This document shows, piece after piece, positions 47,401 to 55,971 of a stretch of 64,000 nucleotides of DNA. Source of the DNA: Kriegella aquimaris (lineage in GTDB: Bacteria; Bacteroidota; Bacteroidia; Flavobacteriales; Flavobacteriaceae); the NCBI RefSeq assembly GCF_900103215.1, contig NZ_FNGV01000013.1, forward strand, positions 1-64,000. Direction: 5' to 3'. How positions within the stretch are numbered: position 1 is the first letter of the stretch; each line of letters begins with the position of its first letter. Both the position numbers and the translations under genes were made by a program. Below the pieces are notes generated by a model that did not search any database, was not told the origin of the DNA, and worked only from the letters and a program-made list of their open reading frames with translations.

Positions 47401-49661
47401 TCTAAAGCTGCAATTAGAATTGCATCCGTATTCATAGAGGTGGCTACTTTTTGGTTTAGACCGCTCGCATCATCTCGGCCTATACCGAATATAGCCGTAG
47501 CATAGCCCACATTATTTGTTGCCGACCAGATAGTGGCGCCATTCGAGGCCAGGTAATCATTCGAGGCAGTTTGATCAAGGGCAATGCCGTACTTAAGGGC
47601 CAAATAACTATCTATTTTCTGTTGTTCAGCTCCTGTTATATCAGCATCATAGACAATGACTTCTGCAATGTTTCCTGTCCAGAACTGTCCGGTTATTAAT
47701 GCCATATCTGCTCCAATACGCATTCGCGTATTTACCGTGTTCCAAGTTGGAGGTGCACCATCAGCATCGGATACTAGTGTTGCCCCATCGGCCTGTAAGT
47801 ACGTTGTAGAAACACCGTCATATCCCCCACCTATAATATGCGGAACATCTAACTCCCAAAAAGTAGTACTTGTAACATCGTTTACTGCGCCCCAGCTACC
47901 ATATATCAAACTATTGTTAGTAGACGAACCAGCAAAAACATTTGCTTGGCCATCTGTTTCTATACCATGCCCAAATGGCACGTGATTACTTGTAAATGCA
48001 GCTGTTTGAGTAGCTACTACACGCATTAATCGTGCATTAGACCCTGAAGGCATACCCGTAATACTCAAAGCATCCATAGCCTGTGTGCCATCAAAATACG
48101 ATTGTGGGTTAAAATTTATTGAATTATCTAAATAGATTGGTTTTTCCGGATTTGTTTGGGTGAAATGATTGTTGTTGGAAGATTGGTCATTCCATAGTAC
48201 TATTTCGTCATTATTTGCCGCATTTGTAGATCCCAAATCTGAGAAAACTTGTTGATCGGAACTGATCCAAAGAGCAATTCCATTAGTAACACCACCTGGT
48301 GCTTTTTGAAATTTTGCCAAAGTAAATACGGTTCCATCTGCAGGAGGATTAGGTGTTGTTAATTCGCCATCGGCATTTAAAGATCCAACAATTTCCACGT
48401 TTGAACTAAAATCTCCGTCTACCGTGGCTATCACCGTCCAAGTTTCATCAAAACCTTCAAATTTCACACTTACACTTTGATTGAAGTTAGTTGCATCTAT
48501 TTTCCATTCACGTGCCAACCGTAGGTTAAGACCCGACGCGGCATCTAATATTTCTGTATTTTGTGTGGTTGTGGTGGCCCCATTATGAGCAACCATTACA
48601 AATTGTTTGTCATTGGTATGCGTCGTAGTACGACTTACATCACCATTTTCAGACGTAAAATCAGCATCCAAGGCAATTGTGAGAATAGCATCTTGGTTGA
48701 CGGATTTTGATACCTTTTGATCCAAACCAGAATCATCGTCTCGGCCGATACCTAATATATTGTTTGTATATCCGGTATTTCCAGATGCATCCCAGATGAC
48801 AGTGGTTCCATCAGATGCTATATAATCCGTAGCAATAATCTGATCTAATGAAAGGCCATATTTTAGGGCCAAATAAGAATTTACTTGTTGTTGTTCGGTC
48901 GTTGAGAGTTTACGATCGAACATGATTATTTCCCCAATGGCTCCTTCCAAATGATTATCACCATCTTGAGCCTGGGTTCCATCTGCATCAAGACCGATCA
49001 ATATAGATCCATTACCAGGCAGGGTGGCCATAGCTGTGGAAGTTGCTATTTCTTTATCATTTACATAAAGTTCCGTAGAGGAGGAATTACCAGTGAAACC
49101 AAACAAATTAGGCAGGTCATTGTTTAAAATATCATTCGTAACCTCAATTGTCAAACCTCCTGTTAGCGCTACATGAAACCCATAGTCGTCAGGGTAGGCA
49201 AAAAGGGCAAAATCGTTTCCGCCAGTAGCGCCATAGTGCCAAATGGCGTTACTTTCGCTAGTGGTGTTTGCCAATACCTGTTGTACAGAGAAAGCCGTGG
49301 TTTCTGAAAAATTGAAATTCGCTGCATTTAAAGCAGTAGCAAGACCATTATCTACCCCATCAAATACGATGGCCGGATTGAAATTTGTATGGTTTGCCAA
49401 AAAAGTAGGTGCGGAGTCTGAATCTGGGCCTTGGACCAGATTGGAATTTAGGACCAAAACATTCGTCGATTGATCCAGCCACTCCGCATCGGTTATAGAG
49501 TTATAGGTAAAACCAGTATCTGCTTTGAGCCAAAGTTCTAGACCCGTCGAGACCCCACCAGGGGATTGTGCTACTAGCGTTTGAAAACTACTAATTAGTA
49601 CTAGTAAAAAAATGAATCTAAGAAAGGATAATTTTTTTGTTAACAGTATGGTGAAGATCAT
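41469..49661 (-). CDS. giant mosaic T9SS-secreted adhesin (SprB-like role)
   Basis: A 2,730-residue surface protein. After the signal peptide it has two LamG-like lectin modules (about 25-270 and 457-694; LELWLKADTGF, IALWISSDQQVF) and an IPT/TIG domain (about 872-945). A third LamG (950-1154), another IPT (1165), and two Calx-beta-like units (1242-1460; TLTLDENGGTATFTVVLDTE) follow. Then come HYR- and PKD-like stretches (1754-1930), ten 25-residue DUF285 repeats (about 1955-2205) and acidic thrombospondin type 3 repeats (about 2255-2626). The type B sorting domain (AEAFTPNGDGINDTW ... to the end) targets it to T9SS. The role is probably adhesion, gliding or glycan binding. It overlaps no neighbour and is followed by its PorP/SprF partner. 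Repeat-rich sections invite assembly errors. Confidence 0.93.
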   Translation of the reverse strand: MIFTILLTKKLSFLRFIFLLVLISSFQTLVAQSPGGVSTGLELWLKADTGFTYNSITDAEWLDQSTNVLVLNSNLVQGPDSDSAPTFLANHTNFNPAIVFDGVDNGLATALNAANFNFSETTAFSVQQVLANTTSESNAIWHYGATGGNDFALFAYPDDYGFHVALTGGLTIEVTNDILNNDLPNLFGFTGNSSSTELYVNDKEIATSTAMATLPGNGSILIGLDADGTQAQDGDNHLEGAIGEIIMFDRKLSTTEQQQVNSYLALKYGLSLDQIIATDYIASDGTTVIWDASGNTGYTNNILGIGRDDDSGLDQKVSKSVNQDAILTIALDADFTSENGDVSRTTTHTNDKQFVMVAHNGATTTTQNTEILDAASGLNLRLAREWKIDATNFNQSVSVKFEGFDETWTVIATVDGDFSSNVEIVGSLNADGELTTPNPPADGTVFTLAKFQKAPGGVTNGIALWISSDQQVFSDLGSTNAANNDEIVLWNDQSSNNNHFTQTNPEKPIYLDNSINFNPQSYFDGTQAMDALSITGMPSGSNARLMRVVATQTAAFTSNHVPFGHGIETDGQANVFAGSSTNNSLIYGSWGAVNDVTSTTFWELDVPHIIGGGYDGVSTTYLQADGATLVSDADGAPPTWNTVNTRMRIGADMALITGQFWTGNIAEVIVYDADITGAEQQKIDSYLALKYGIALDQTASNDYLASNGATIWSATNNVGYATAIFGIGRDDASGLNQKVATSMNTDAILIAALDADFTVANTDASRTTVHTNDKQFMFLANNNGAITTQTTEIDATAFGARITREWKVDKTANFTQNINLKFDGFDETWELLKDSDGDFSAGASSLGTLDANGEISGVSLEDGDYLTLHTNNTTPTILSFEPKLAGKGETVTIIGNGFSGATAVAFGDTQASSFTVVSGTEITAVVDTGASGAITVTNAQGSDTEVGFIYKVAQYDFENDALDATDNDYDGTAINAVTYDTGAQGQAICFDNGPGYVKLPDNLISSLSEFTISLRFKTTGTGSILGYQNVESLSGSPSEWIPILLITSDGKLKGTLWTGTGGAIQAISANVVNDGNWHQVDFVADTNTVAIYLDGNLEASKSGDAVVHLSMNYNQLGLSYSQAYNTPANTTWEYFEGCIDDMVIIDRALTALEIEEVTALPEPTIASFTPTEAGEEDTVVITGTNFEGATQVTLGGIDVTSYTIDSATQITAVSGTGATGNVTVTTAGGTATANGFTFIADSFSLSETTLTLDENGGTATFTVVLDTEPSSDVVFDVSSEDTDEATVNIGQLTFTTANWNTPQTVTVTGVNDAFDRDDSATITIAVDDDNSDNPYDALDDQTVVITVTDDDTTGYTLSETALTVAEYAGTATFTVVLDSEPISDVVFDISSDAIAEATVSPAQLTFTAANWSVPQTITITGVDDNDIGNDTATITIAVNDADSDDAYDTLDNQTVAVTLTDGDEIDPVLVLTGDANRATGVANCVYTVDGTEFDPSTATDNSGSLASLTYSLQELAPNPNLVSEDFNSGSWDANNFELGTNTGSVVDGTYKSDTSSRGTLRTVAEFVPSLENPLYVSATLRFSSGEAIAFVGTRSTGEQPSGQFNAEPVGLNLRIHNFNNGQTGNSTGFDLSPRPGNAFYTNAVRFEIIDYGATVNVTMTNLVTDVSHAFTFNSNYSSGSNRVVFAGGNSASWDDIQISIGAHAIVQEYQTGSNTLDGSTLNLGENTIVWTATDAEGNEVNESQIITVADTYDPIVVTQNISVTLDHNGEATITAAEINNNSTDNCGIDTMTLDKQNFTASDTGENTVTLTVTDVNGNSDSETAVVTVINTDVNNDGLHDDAFVTTWKTDNDGTSNSTSINIPIQGSGHSYDVDWDGDGIFDEFGLSGVATHDYGTAGTYTVQLKGDFSRIYFSGSNDDSDKLLSIEQWGNIAWTSMNNAFYGCANLQGNTSDVPDLSNVTDMSYMFTGATNFNQDLNAWDVSKVTDMSYMFWLARNFNGDISSWNVSAVTTMAHMFHLANDFNTDLSTWNVTAVKSMSNMFFGATSFNQDIGGWTVAAVTNMTNMFRSAVNFNQDLSNWNVSAVKDMSFMFNLARVFNQDISGWNVSEVTTMANMFNGNFAFNQDISSWNVAKVTNMQSMFEDTHNFNSDISGWEVSLVTNMAKMFKEATQFDQNLGAWDISSVTSMGDMFTDAGLSIANYDSLLNGWSTLDSGETHIPTTIAFDAGSSQYCAGETAKSSLVTDFGWIITDSGKYCDTDLDGILDEVDNCILIANADQVDTDSDGEGDVCDTDDDGDGTLDTEDAFPLDEDEDSDTDGNGTGNNADTDDDGDGTPDSEDAFPLDEDEDTDTDGDGTGDNEDLDDDNDGTPDTEDDFPLDKDEDTDTNGDGTGDYADTDDDGDGTPDSEDAFPLDEDEDTDTDGDGTGDNADTDDDGDGTPDSEDAFPLDENEDTDTDGDGTGDNEDTDDDGDGIPDSQDPDSDQLDTDGDGTPDIQDTDDDDDGTPDTEDAFPLNGDEDTDFDGDGAGDNEDDDDDNDGLSDAQDPDDNNSDTDGDDIPDGQDADVDGDGIVDNGNDSDGDGINDANDTIDDTADADGDGVPDNEDAFPNDATESVDFDGDGIGANTDQDDNDARVGEKRSVLSAEAFTPNGDGINDTWVIKGIENYPNAVVSVYNRYGHEVFKTIGYRNDWSGRYGSKSENLPPGSYYYVVNLRNGSTPIDGWIFINY
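42121..42840 (-). repeat. 105-bp tandem repeats encoding thrombospondin type 3 units
   Basis: A near-identical block starting GGAAAAGCATC (plus strand) recurs at 42319, 42424, 42529 (variant GGGAAATCATC), 42634 and 42739, an exact 105-bp period, with a further copy at 42121 after a 198-bp interval. Each encodes 35 residues of the type DAFPLDEDEDTDTDGDGTGD, Ca2+-binding acidic repeats. The in-frame period allows copy-number change without loss of frame. Confidence 0.92.
43040..43803 (-). repeat. 75-bp repeats encoding ten DUF285 units
   Basis: Ten consecutive 25-residue repeats of the pattern W-[ND]-V-S-x-V-[TK]-x-M-x-x-M-F-...-F-N-x-D-[IL]-S (for example WNVSAVTTMAHMFHLANDFN) form a DUF285/BspA-like leucine-rich-type surface domain of the adhesin. 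The nucleotide copies are more diverged than the neighbouring 105-bp repeats. Confidence 0.9.
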
Positions 49662-50054
49662 GTGCCCCGTAAGAATTAAAATTAATCTATAACCACAAAA
49701 ATCAACGTTTTACGTAGTACAATTCTTATTTTTGTTGCGTAACACCTTGTTCTTGTTGTTAAACATCGGATATCAGGTAGAAGATTATCGACGAAATACC
49801 GCTTTTTCTAAGAATTGGTCTAGTATTGGGGATAATGTGCTGAAGAATTCTTGTAGAATGAATTTCTTTCTTCCACCATAAATCAATTATTTTAAATAGG
49901 GTGAATGTGAAATAATACAAGAGCGAAAATCAATGAATCAAACCACCACGGTTGTTAGTGATTTGCAAGGCTTATCATCAAATTTGATAAGATTATCTCA
50001 AAAATTGTTTTACTTGCTTTCTCCTAAAAATAGCGTCGAAATGATTTACATGTT

Positions 50055-50387
50055 CTAAAACTTTGTAGCTACATCATTAAGCCCATAAGACCCTTCAAAA
50101 CTCATAAAGCTATACTCGTAAATATTGCCTATAAGTTTAAAAAATAAGATAGCAAATTCTGATTTATATAAACAGAACTTCAGAGGCACGCCCTTCTCCC
50201 CTATTTCATTAAGAGGATCAATAATCTTTGTCAACCTAGAAAGAACCTCGATTTCATATTCCAAATGTCTCTTAAATATGATGGCTGAGTGGCTATAAAA
50301 GCTAAAATAAATTAATTTTTTGGATAGCTTATAAACAGGGAAGTCCGCAGTACAGAAAATTATACAACATAAACACTTTTCATTCAA
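50055..50387 (-). CDS. doubtful hypothetical protein
   Basis: A 110-codon frame (MNEKCLCCIIFCTADFPVYK ... ending GLNDVATKF) in an AT-rich spacer. The composition is odd (Cys- and Phe-rich start), there is no signal peptide, conserved motif or clear ribosome-binding site, and I recognise no family. It may be a chance frame or the remains of an older gene. Given because it is the only sizeable frame here. Confidence 0.2.
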   Translation of the reverse strand: MNEKCLCCIIFCTADFPVYKLSKKLIYFSFYSHSAIIFKRHLEYEIEVLSRLTKIIDPLNEIGEKGVPLKFCLYKSEFAILFFKLIGNIYEYSFMSFEGSYGLNDVATKF

Positions 50388-50699
50388 CTAATTGTCATAT
50401 AGTTAGTTAAAATCATTTCTTATTGATGTATTGTTGTAAAAAAAAGGAGAGACAATTTTAGTAAACAGATTTCCTGAAAGTCATGCAGAAATCTTTTTCA
50501 CCACATAAATTGACCAATATGATTATTAGAAATACCAATAGAAACCTAGTTCGTTTTCTATCAATTTTGCTTGTAGCAAAATAACAATTGCCAGAAGAAT
50601 TCCTTATTTATTTAATAATAATACAAATTATTAACTATTAGTTAACAAATAATTTATATTTTTAAGAAAATTTACCTGTACATTACCTCGGTAAAAAAA

Positions 50700-50725
50700 T
50701 CGGGAAATGCTGATACATTTCCCGA
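50700..50725 (-). terminator. perfect hairpin with leftward T-tract, no gene assigned
   Basis: TCGGGAAATG (50700-50709) pairs with CATTTCCCGA (50716-50725) around CTGATA. Read leftwards it is followed by TTTTTTT (complement of 50693-50699), so it looks like a minus-strand terminator, yet no minus-strand gene ends here. Confidence 0.55.
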
Positions 50726-50779
50726 AAACATAAAAAGCGATCAAAACCAATGTCTAACCACCTTAAGCACTACAAAGTA

Positions 50780-50881
50780 ATGAAAAAACTTCCATAAACT
50801 CTCGGGTTAGCCGCCCTTTTCTGGTTAATTCAATTTTTAAAACCACCATTTTCAGCTTTCATTCCTGAATTTTCAGCGTGA
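50780..50881 (+). pseudogene. decayed signal peptide/5' gene remnant
   Basis: ATG at 50780 reads MKKLP, then TAA at 50795, and continues in frame as TLGLAALFWLIQFLKPPFSA before TGA at 50879. Ignoring the first stop, it is a convincing bacterial signal peptide (KK, then a hydrophobic core). No open mature domain follows, so it is likely the 5' stub of a lost secreted protein. Its identity is unknown. Confidence 0.45.
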
Positions 50882-51152
50882 TTTATCACGATTGAATAGT
50901 TGTGAATTTGAGTATGAAAATGAAACGGCTATTACCACCAATTGTAATCAAACAGTTTTACTTTTTTGAACAAAAGTTAAACCGTCTTCTATAGTTTTAA
51001 ATCCTATAGAACAATTTCTTAATACTAGATCAGCAATACTTTATTTCTAGGAAATATGAGTTTAGAACACTCATTTAGCATCAGTACCGTATATGCTTTT
51101 TCATATATACGCCAATTCAGAAATAGATAGAATAATCAACTTAATAATTTTA

Positions 51153-54100
51153 ATGGAAATGAAAATTAAAACAAAATTTAGACCGATGGCCAGGGCAGGA
51201 AGTTTATTCTTGTTCGCCATGTTCTTTGCGTCAGGAATTCAAATCACTTTTGCCAATGCGAACGTCGTGAATACAACTTTAGCAACTGATAATCAATCGA
51301 CTACTGTTACAGGTGTTGTAAGTGATGACAATGGAGTACCGCTACCAGGTGCAAGTGTGGTTGTCAAGGGCACTACCACGGGGACAGTTACCGATTTTGA
51401 CGGTAATTATTCCATTGAAGTAGATTCCGACGGAATATTGGTTTTTAGCTATATAGGTTACAAAACTGTTGAAGTGGTTGTAGATGGAAAGTCCATTATT
51501 AACACGACCCTACCCATCGATGCTACCCAGTTGGATGATGTGGTGGTGGTGGGTTATGGTACCCAGAAAAAAAGTGAGGTAACTTCTTCCATCTCCCAGA
51601 TAAACGGAAAAGATTTCCAAACATCAACAGCTTCCAATGCAGCGATGGCATTGCAGGGCCGGGCCTCGGGGGTTGAATTCGTGAATTCTGGAACACCGGG
51701 AAGTACACCTAGTATTAGGATAAGAGGAATTGGAACAATTAATAACTCTCAACCTCTTATCGTTTTGGATGGGGTGCCTGTATCTTCTGACATGTTATCG
51801 CAACTGGCTTCATCAGAAATACAATCTGTGGAGATATTGAAAGATGCAGCATCAGGTGCCATATACGGTACCCGTGCAGCCAACGGTGTTGTTTTAATTA
51901 CTACCAACAATGCTAGGTTCAACGAGAAAACAACGGTTAGGCTTAATGCCTCCACTGGTTTTAACAGCATAATAAAGAAATATCCGGTCACCAATGCCGA
52001 ACAGCTTTACGAATTAAAACGTGAAAGATACGTAATGGACGGTCTTCCCATTGACCCAAATTCACCATGGGCAGATGAGTATTACAATCAGACCAGGACC
52101 GATTGGCAAGAAGAAATGTTCAGAGATGGTGTCTTTCAAGATTACAATATGAACATAAGCGGTGGTTCTGAAAAATCGACCATCAATGCTAATATCTTTT
52201 ATAGGGATGAAGAAGGTACCCAGATTAATACCTACTTCAAACGTTTGGGAATTTCTTTAAGAGGTACCCAAAAAATATCCGATCGTTTTAGAATTGAAGA
52301 AAATATAAGAATAACCAACAACCACACCTTATTAACTCAGGATGATGGGGGAACGGGAACATCTCAAACTATTTATTCTTCCTATCGATTTATGCCGGCC
52401 ATTCCAGTGCTTTACGAAGATGGAAGCTATGGTTCCGGAAAAGCGTCTACCCAACTAGGAGACATGTGGAACCCAGTATATAAGGCTAAAGAGGAGTGGC
52501 GACATCGGTATAAATTCAACACGCTTATAAGCATGAAAGCTGATTATGATTTTACCGATTCTTTAACGCTTACAGCGAGGGCTTCTTACCAAAAATCGAC
52601 ATCGAAATACGAAGCATTTCAAGACATCACCCCAGATCAGTCTAGAACGGAAAATCTACCCATTCTTAGAATCAACACCGATGAAACTACAGTCACTTTA
52701 GGTGAATTGTTTACAAGCTACAAAAAGACTTCAGGATTGCACAATATAGGTGCCGTGCTAGGGGTATCGGGACAAGTAGATAAAGGTCATTTCATTAATA
52801 TGTCAGGAGAAGGCTTTGCTTCTGTAGACAAAAACCAATTGGTTATGGACAATGCTTCTATAATAAAAGGCGATGGCAATGATTATTTAGCCACAGGTTT
52901 GGCATCGGCCTTTGTAAGGGGAACCTATAGTTACAATAATAAATATTATTTATCAGGTATTTTTAGGGCAGATGGTTCTTCAAGATTTGCTGACGGCAAT
53001 CGTTGGGGGTATTTCCCATCAATTTCTGGGGGATGGAGAATTTCCAATGAAAGCTTTTTAAAAGATGACCCAACAATTTCCAACATGAAACTGAACGTGG
53101 GTTGGGGACAGCTTGGTAATCAAAACGTGAGTGCATTCCAATATCTGAATGTGTACAATAAAGACACCGAGTATATTTTAAACGACACTAATTTGACAGG
53201 AACCCGATTGGCGTCTTTTGCCAATCCGGATATTACTTGGGAAACAACAAGTGCTTTAAATATCTTATTGGAACTAGGCCTGTTTAATAATAAATTCAAT
53301 TTGGATGTAGCCTACTTCGACAGGTTAACTTCTGATATGTTGATTCCTTTACCAGGTTTAGGTACGGCAGGTTTGGTTGCAATACCGGATTCCAATATTG
53401 GGGAGATGCACAATTCAGGGTTTGAAATAGAGCCCTCCTATGCCGGCCAAGTAGGAGATTTGAATTTTGAATTGGGGGTGAATGCCACAATAATTAAAAA
53501 CGAAGTCACCAAGCTTTATGGCTCTAGCAAATTTATTTCTGGAGGAGAGCAAACTAGAACTTATGAAGGGGAGCCAATTAGTTCATTTTATGGCTGGAAA
53601 ACCGATGGCATATATCAAAACCAATCGGAAATAGACAATGACCCCAATATTTCAAACGACACCCGAAGAACTGATATTACACCAGGTGATGTTCGCTTTG
53701 TCGACACCAATGGCGATAACATTGTCGATGAACAGGATAGGGTACATATAGGAGATGCAAACCCGAGTCTACTTCTGGGCTTTCATGCCGATCTTAATTA
53801 CAAAGGCTTTGACTTTTCAGCCGTATTCAGTGGTGCATTTGGGCATGATTTGTACGATGCTATGATGATGCGGGGAATTGACCCGACACAAAGTGCCAAC
53901 ATGGATGCCGTAGCCTACCAAAGATGGACGGGCGAAGGAACCTCCAATACCTACCCTCGAATGTCGACCATTCGCGCAAATGACAATTACAGAGTTTCCG
54001 AATTGGGCCTGAAGAGCGGCAACTATCTTAGAATGAAAGATGTGGTATTAGGTTATACAATACCTGAGACCATAACAGAACAAATAGGTGTGAGTAATAT

Positions 54101-54257
54101 GAAGTTTTATATTTCAGGGCGTAACTTATTGACCTTTACTAAATTTGATGGAGTAGATCCTGAAGAAAGTGGAACTGGTAATTTGGCACGCGGTGTAATT
54201 TATAATAATTATCCTCAGTCTAAAAGTGTTGTTCTTGGGGCAAACATTACCTTTTAA
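51153..54257 (+). CDS. susC: SusC-like TonB-dependent outer membrane transporter (pair 2)
   Basis: About 1,034 residues. The signal region (MARAGSLFLFAMFFASGIQI) is followed by a carboxypeptidase-D regulatory-like domain (VTGVVSDDNGVPLPGASVVV, GTVTDFDGNYSIEV). DDVVVVGYGTQKKSEVTSS, the plug and a barrel ending in VVLGANITF follow. The shared SusC landmark DAASGAIYGTRAANGVVLIT is present. ATG 51153 (MEMKIKTKFRP) places a short positively charged segment before the hydrophobic core; the longer frame to 51093 looks non-coding. It is 18 bp upstream of its SusD. It carries no linked glycoside hydrolase except the deacetylase downstream, so the substrate is open. Confidence 0.94.
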   Translation: MEMKIKTKFRPMARAGSLFLFAMFFASGIQITFANANVVNTTLATDNQSTTVTGVVSDDNGVPLPGASVVVKGTTTGTVTDFDGNYSIEVDSDGILVFSYIGYKTVEVVVDGKSIINTTLPIDATQLDDVVVVGYGTQKKSEVTSSISQINGKDFQTSTASNAAMALQGRASGVEFVNSGTPGSTPSIRIRGIGTINNSQPLIVLDGVPVSSDMLSQLASSEIQSVEILKDAASGAIYGTRAANGVVLITTNNARFNEKTTVRLNASTGFNSIIKKYPVTNAEQLYELKRERYVMDGLPIDPNSPWADEYYNQTRTDWQEEMFRDGVFQDYNMNISGGSEKSTINANIFYRDEEGTQINTYFKRLGISLRGTQKISDRFRIEENIRITNNHTLLTQDDGGTGTSQTIYSSYRFMPAIPVLYEDGSYGSGKASTQLGDMWNPVYKAKEEWRHRYKFNTLISMKADYDFTDSLTLTARASYQKSTSKYEAFQDITPDQSRTENLPILRINTDETTVTLGELFTSYKKTSGLHNIGAVLGVSGQVDKGHFINMSGEGFASVDKNQLVMDNASIIKGDGNDYLATGLASAFVRGTYSYNNKYYLSGIFRADGSSRFADGNRWGYFPSISGGWRISNESFLKDDPTISNMKLNVGWGQLGNQNVSAFQYLNVYNKDTEYILNDTNLTGTRLASFANPDITWETTSALNILLELGLFNNKFNLDVAYFDRLTSDMLIPLPGLGTAGLVAIPDSNIGEMHNSGFEIEPSYAGQVGDLNFELGVNATIIKNEVTKLYGSSKFISGGEQTRTYEGEPISSFYGWKTDGIYQNQSEIDNDPNISNDTRRTDITPGDVRFVDTNGDNIVDEQDRVHIGDANPSLLLGFHADLNYKGFDFSAVFSGAFGHDLYDAMMMRGIDPTQSANMDAVAYQRWTGEGTSNTYPRMSTIRANDNYRVSELGLKSGNYLRMKDVVLGYTIPETITEQIGVSNMKFYISGRNLLTFTKFDGVDPEESGTGNLARGVIYNNYPQSKSVVLGANITF

Positions 54258-54275
54258 TTTTAAAGCTATATAACG

Positions 54276-55745
54276 ATGAGAAACTATATAATTATATTAT
54301 TCGCAATCATCATTTGCACTTCATGTGATGATATATTGGAACAAGATTTAGTCGGTAAGCGAACTGATCAAGATTATTGGAGCACCGAAGCCGATATGGT
54401 AGATGCATTGGCAGGTGCATACGGGCAATGGGCCACAAGGGCTCTGGGCATGCATGATCTATTTTTTGACAATCAAGGTGATGACCATTGGAGAGCGGGT
54501 GATCATGCTGAAGATGAAGAGATCGAAACCTTCAATACCAATCCCTCCAACTATAAACTAAGGGACACCTACAAGTATAAATATGAGGTGATCAGTAGTG
54601 CCAATGGTATATTGATCAATGGTCCAAAAGTAAAGGATTTAGGGGCTATAGGTGATGCTTCTTATAATTCCATTATGGGCCAGGCTTATTTTTTACGCGC
54701 CTATGCTTATTACCGGTTATACCTTATACACGGTCAAGTACCTATAATTACCGAAGAAAATGTATTAATCAATGAATATAATATACCAAAATGTGAGTCT
54801 CCAGAAATATTGAGCGATTTCATATTATCCGATTTAGAAAAGGCCGTTGACCTTCTTCCTATGAAGAATGTGGCGGGCAGTGTTGGCAAAGGTGCCGCTT
54901 GGGCGGTAATGACTTCCATTTATATGCATAGGGCCACAGAATATAATAATACTGAATTTTTGAACAAGGCAATTACCGCTGGTCAAAATGTAGTTGACAA
55001 TTATCCTTTAGCAGATGATTATCTGTCTCTTTTTCGTGAAGGCAATCAATATTTAGAGGAGAATCTTTTTATTATGATGAACGATATGGAGTGGATCAAC
55101 CAAAGTATAATGTCAAAACACAGAGGTCCTAGACCTTGGGGAATGTATGGATTTCAAGAACCTTTGGATGATTTGGTAGATGAATTTGAAGAGGGAGATG
55201 TCCGAAAAAGTGTTACCATCATTTCAGATGGCGAATTCGCCTTTCAGGGTTCACTGGGTTTAGTTGAGCACACTTCCGATTTAACCAATACGGGCCATAG
55301 TTATTTTAAATATATGGATTGGACGGAATCCGGTAATTTTAATCATGGTCTAAATATTCCATTTTTAAGGGCAGCCGATACCTATTTGTTGGTGGCGGAA
55401 GCACAAATACGACTAAACGGTGCGGGTGCGGGTGACGCTCTGATCAATGCCGTTCGGCTTAGAACTGGTTTAGGGCCAGTTTCAGGAGCGGACATAAATG
55501 ACTTGATCCATGAAACACGGGTAGAATTGGCCGGAGAGAATTTCCGCTACCAGAACCTGATTAGATGGGATAAGGCAGGCATTTACGATTTGGAAGAATT
55601 CTTGGCCAGACCTGAAAAAATGATTCCTAGTGATGTGGGGAGAAAAGTTTGGAATGGTCCCAAGAATTATTATCAGCCGTTATATCAAACTGACATTGAT
55701 AATTCGGATGGTGTACTCGTACAAAATCCAGATTGGGTCAATTAA
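54276..55745 (+). CDS. susD: SusD-like surface glycan-binding lipoprotein (pair 2)
   Basis: A 489-residue RagB/SusD lipoprotein with lipobox IIICTSC. SusD segments include YNSIMGQAYFLRAYAYYRLY, IPFLRAADTYLLVAEAQIRL and HETRVELAGENFRYQNLIRW, with a C-terminal NYYQPLYQTDIDNSDGVLVQ. It partners the SusC encoded 18 bp upstream. It is shorter than the pair 1 SusD, which points to a different ligand. A perfect 15-bp hairpin follows the gene, so the deacetylase downstream is likely transcribed separately or by read-through. Confidence 0.94.
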   Translation: MRNYIIILFAIIICTSCDDILEQDLVGKRTDQDYWSTEADMVDALAGAYGQWATRALGMHDLFFDNQGDDHWRAGDHAEDEEIETFNTNPSNYKLRDTYKYKYEVISSANGILINGPKVKDLGAIGDASYNSIMGQAYFLRAYAYYRLYLIHGQVPIITEENVLINEYNIPKCESPEILSDFILSDLEKAVDLLPMKNVAGSVGKGAAWAVMTSIYMHRATEYNNTEFLNKAITAGQNVVDNYPLADDYLSLFREGNQYLEENLFIMMNDMEWINQSIMSKHRGPRPWGMYGFQEPLDDLVDEFEEGDVRKSVTIISDGEFAFQGSLGLVEHTSDLTNTGHSYFKYMDWTESGNFNHGLNIPFLRAADTYLLVAEAQIRLNGAGAGDALINAVRLRTGLGPVSGADINDLIHETRVELAGENFRYQNLIRWDKAGIYDLEEFLARPEKMIPSDVGRKVWNGPKNYYQPLYQTDIDNSDGVLVQNPDWVN

Positions 55746-55754
55746 AGAACTTAG

Positions 55755-55796
55755 ATTAGTCAAGAGTAATTGATTGTTCTTTTACTCTTGACTAAT
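55755..55796 (+). terminator. perfect 15-bp hairpin after susD (pair 2)
   Basis: ATTAGTCAAGAGTAA (55755-55769) pairs perfectly with TTACTCTTGACTAAT (55782-55796) across a 12-base loop and is followed by ATATTTTG. It lies 10 bp after the SusD stop and probably terminates the susC-susD transcript. Confidence 0.8.
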
Positions 55797-55971
55797 ATAT
55801 TTTGTTACAACAAAATGGCTATCCTAATGGACTTGTAGGTACCTTATTTTAATATAAGATTTCTACAAAAATAATATAGGACTGAGTTCCACCCATTAAA
55901 CCAGACAGAATAAAACTTTAGAATTTTAAATATATGATTGAACCAAGTGTAAATTAAAACAATTTGTGATA

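Larger units (their letters stand above)
49662..51152. other. 1.5-kb gene-poor spacer upstream of SusC pair 2
   Basis: A very AT-rich stretch between the leftward adhesin gene and the rightward susC of pair 2. It contains the adhesin promoter side, a doubtful minus-strand reading frame (50055-50387), a hairpin at 50700-50725 and a decayed signal-peptide remnant at 50780-50881, each listed separately. The rest shows nothing recognisable. Confidence 0.6.
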
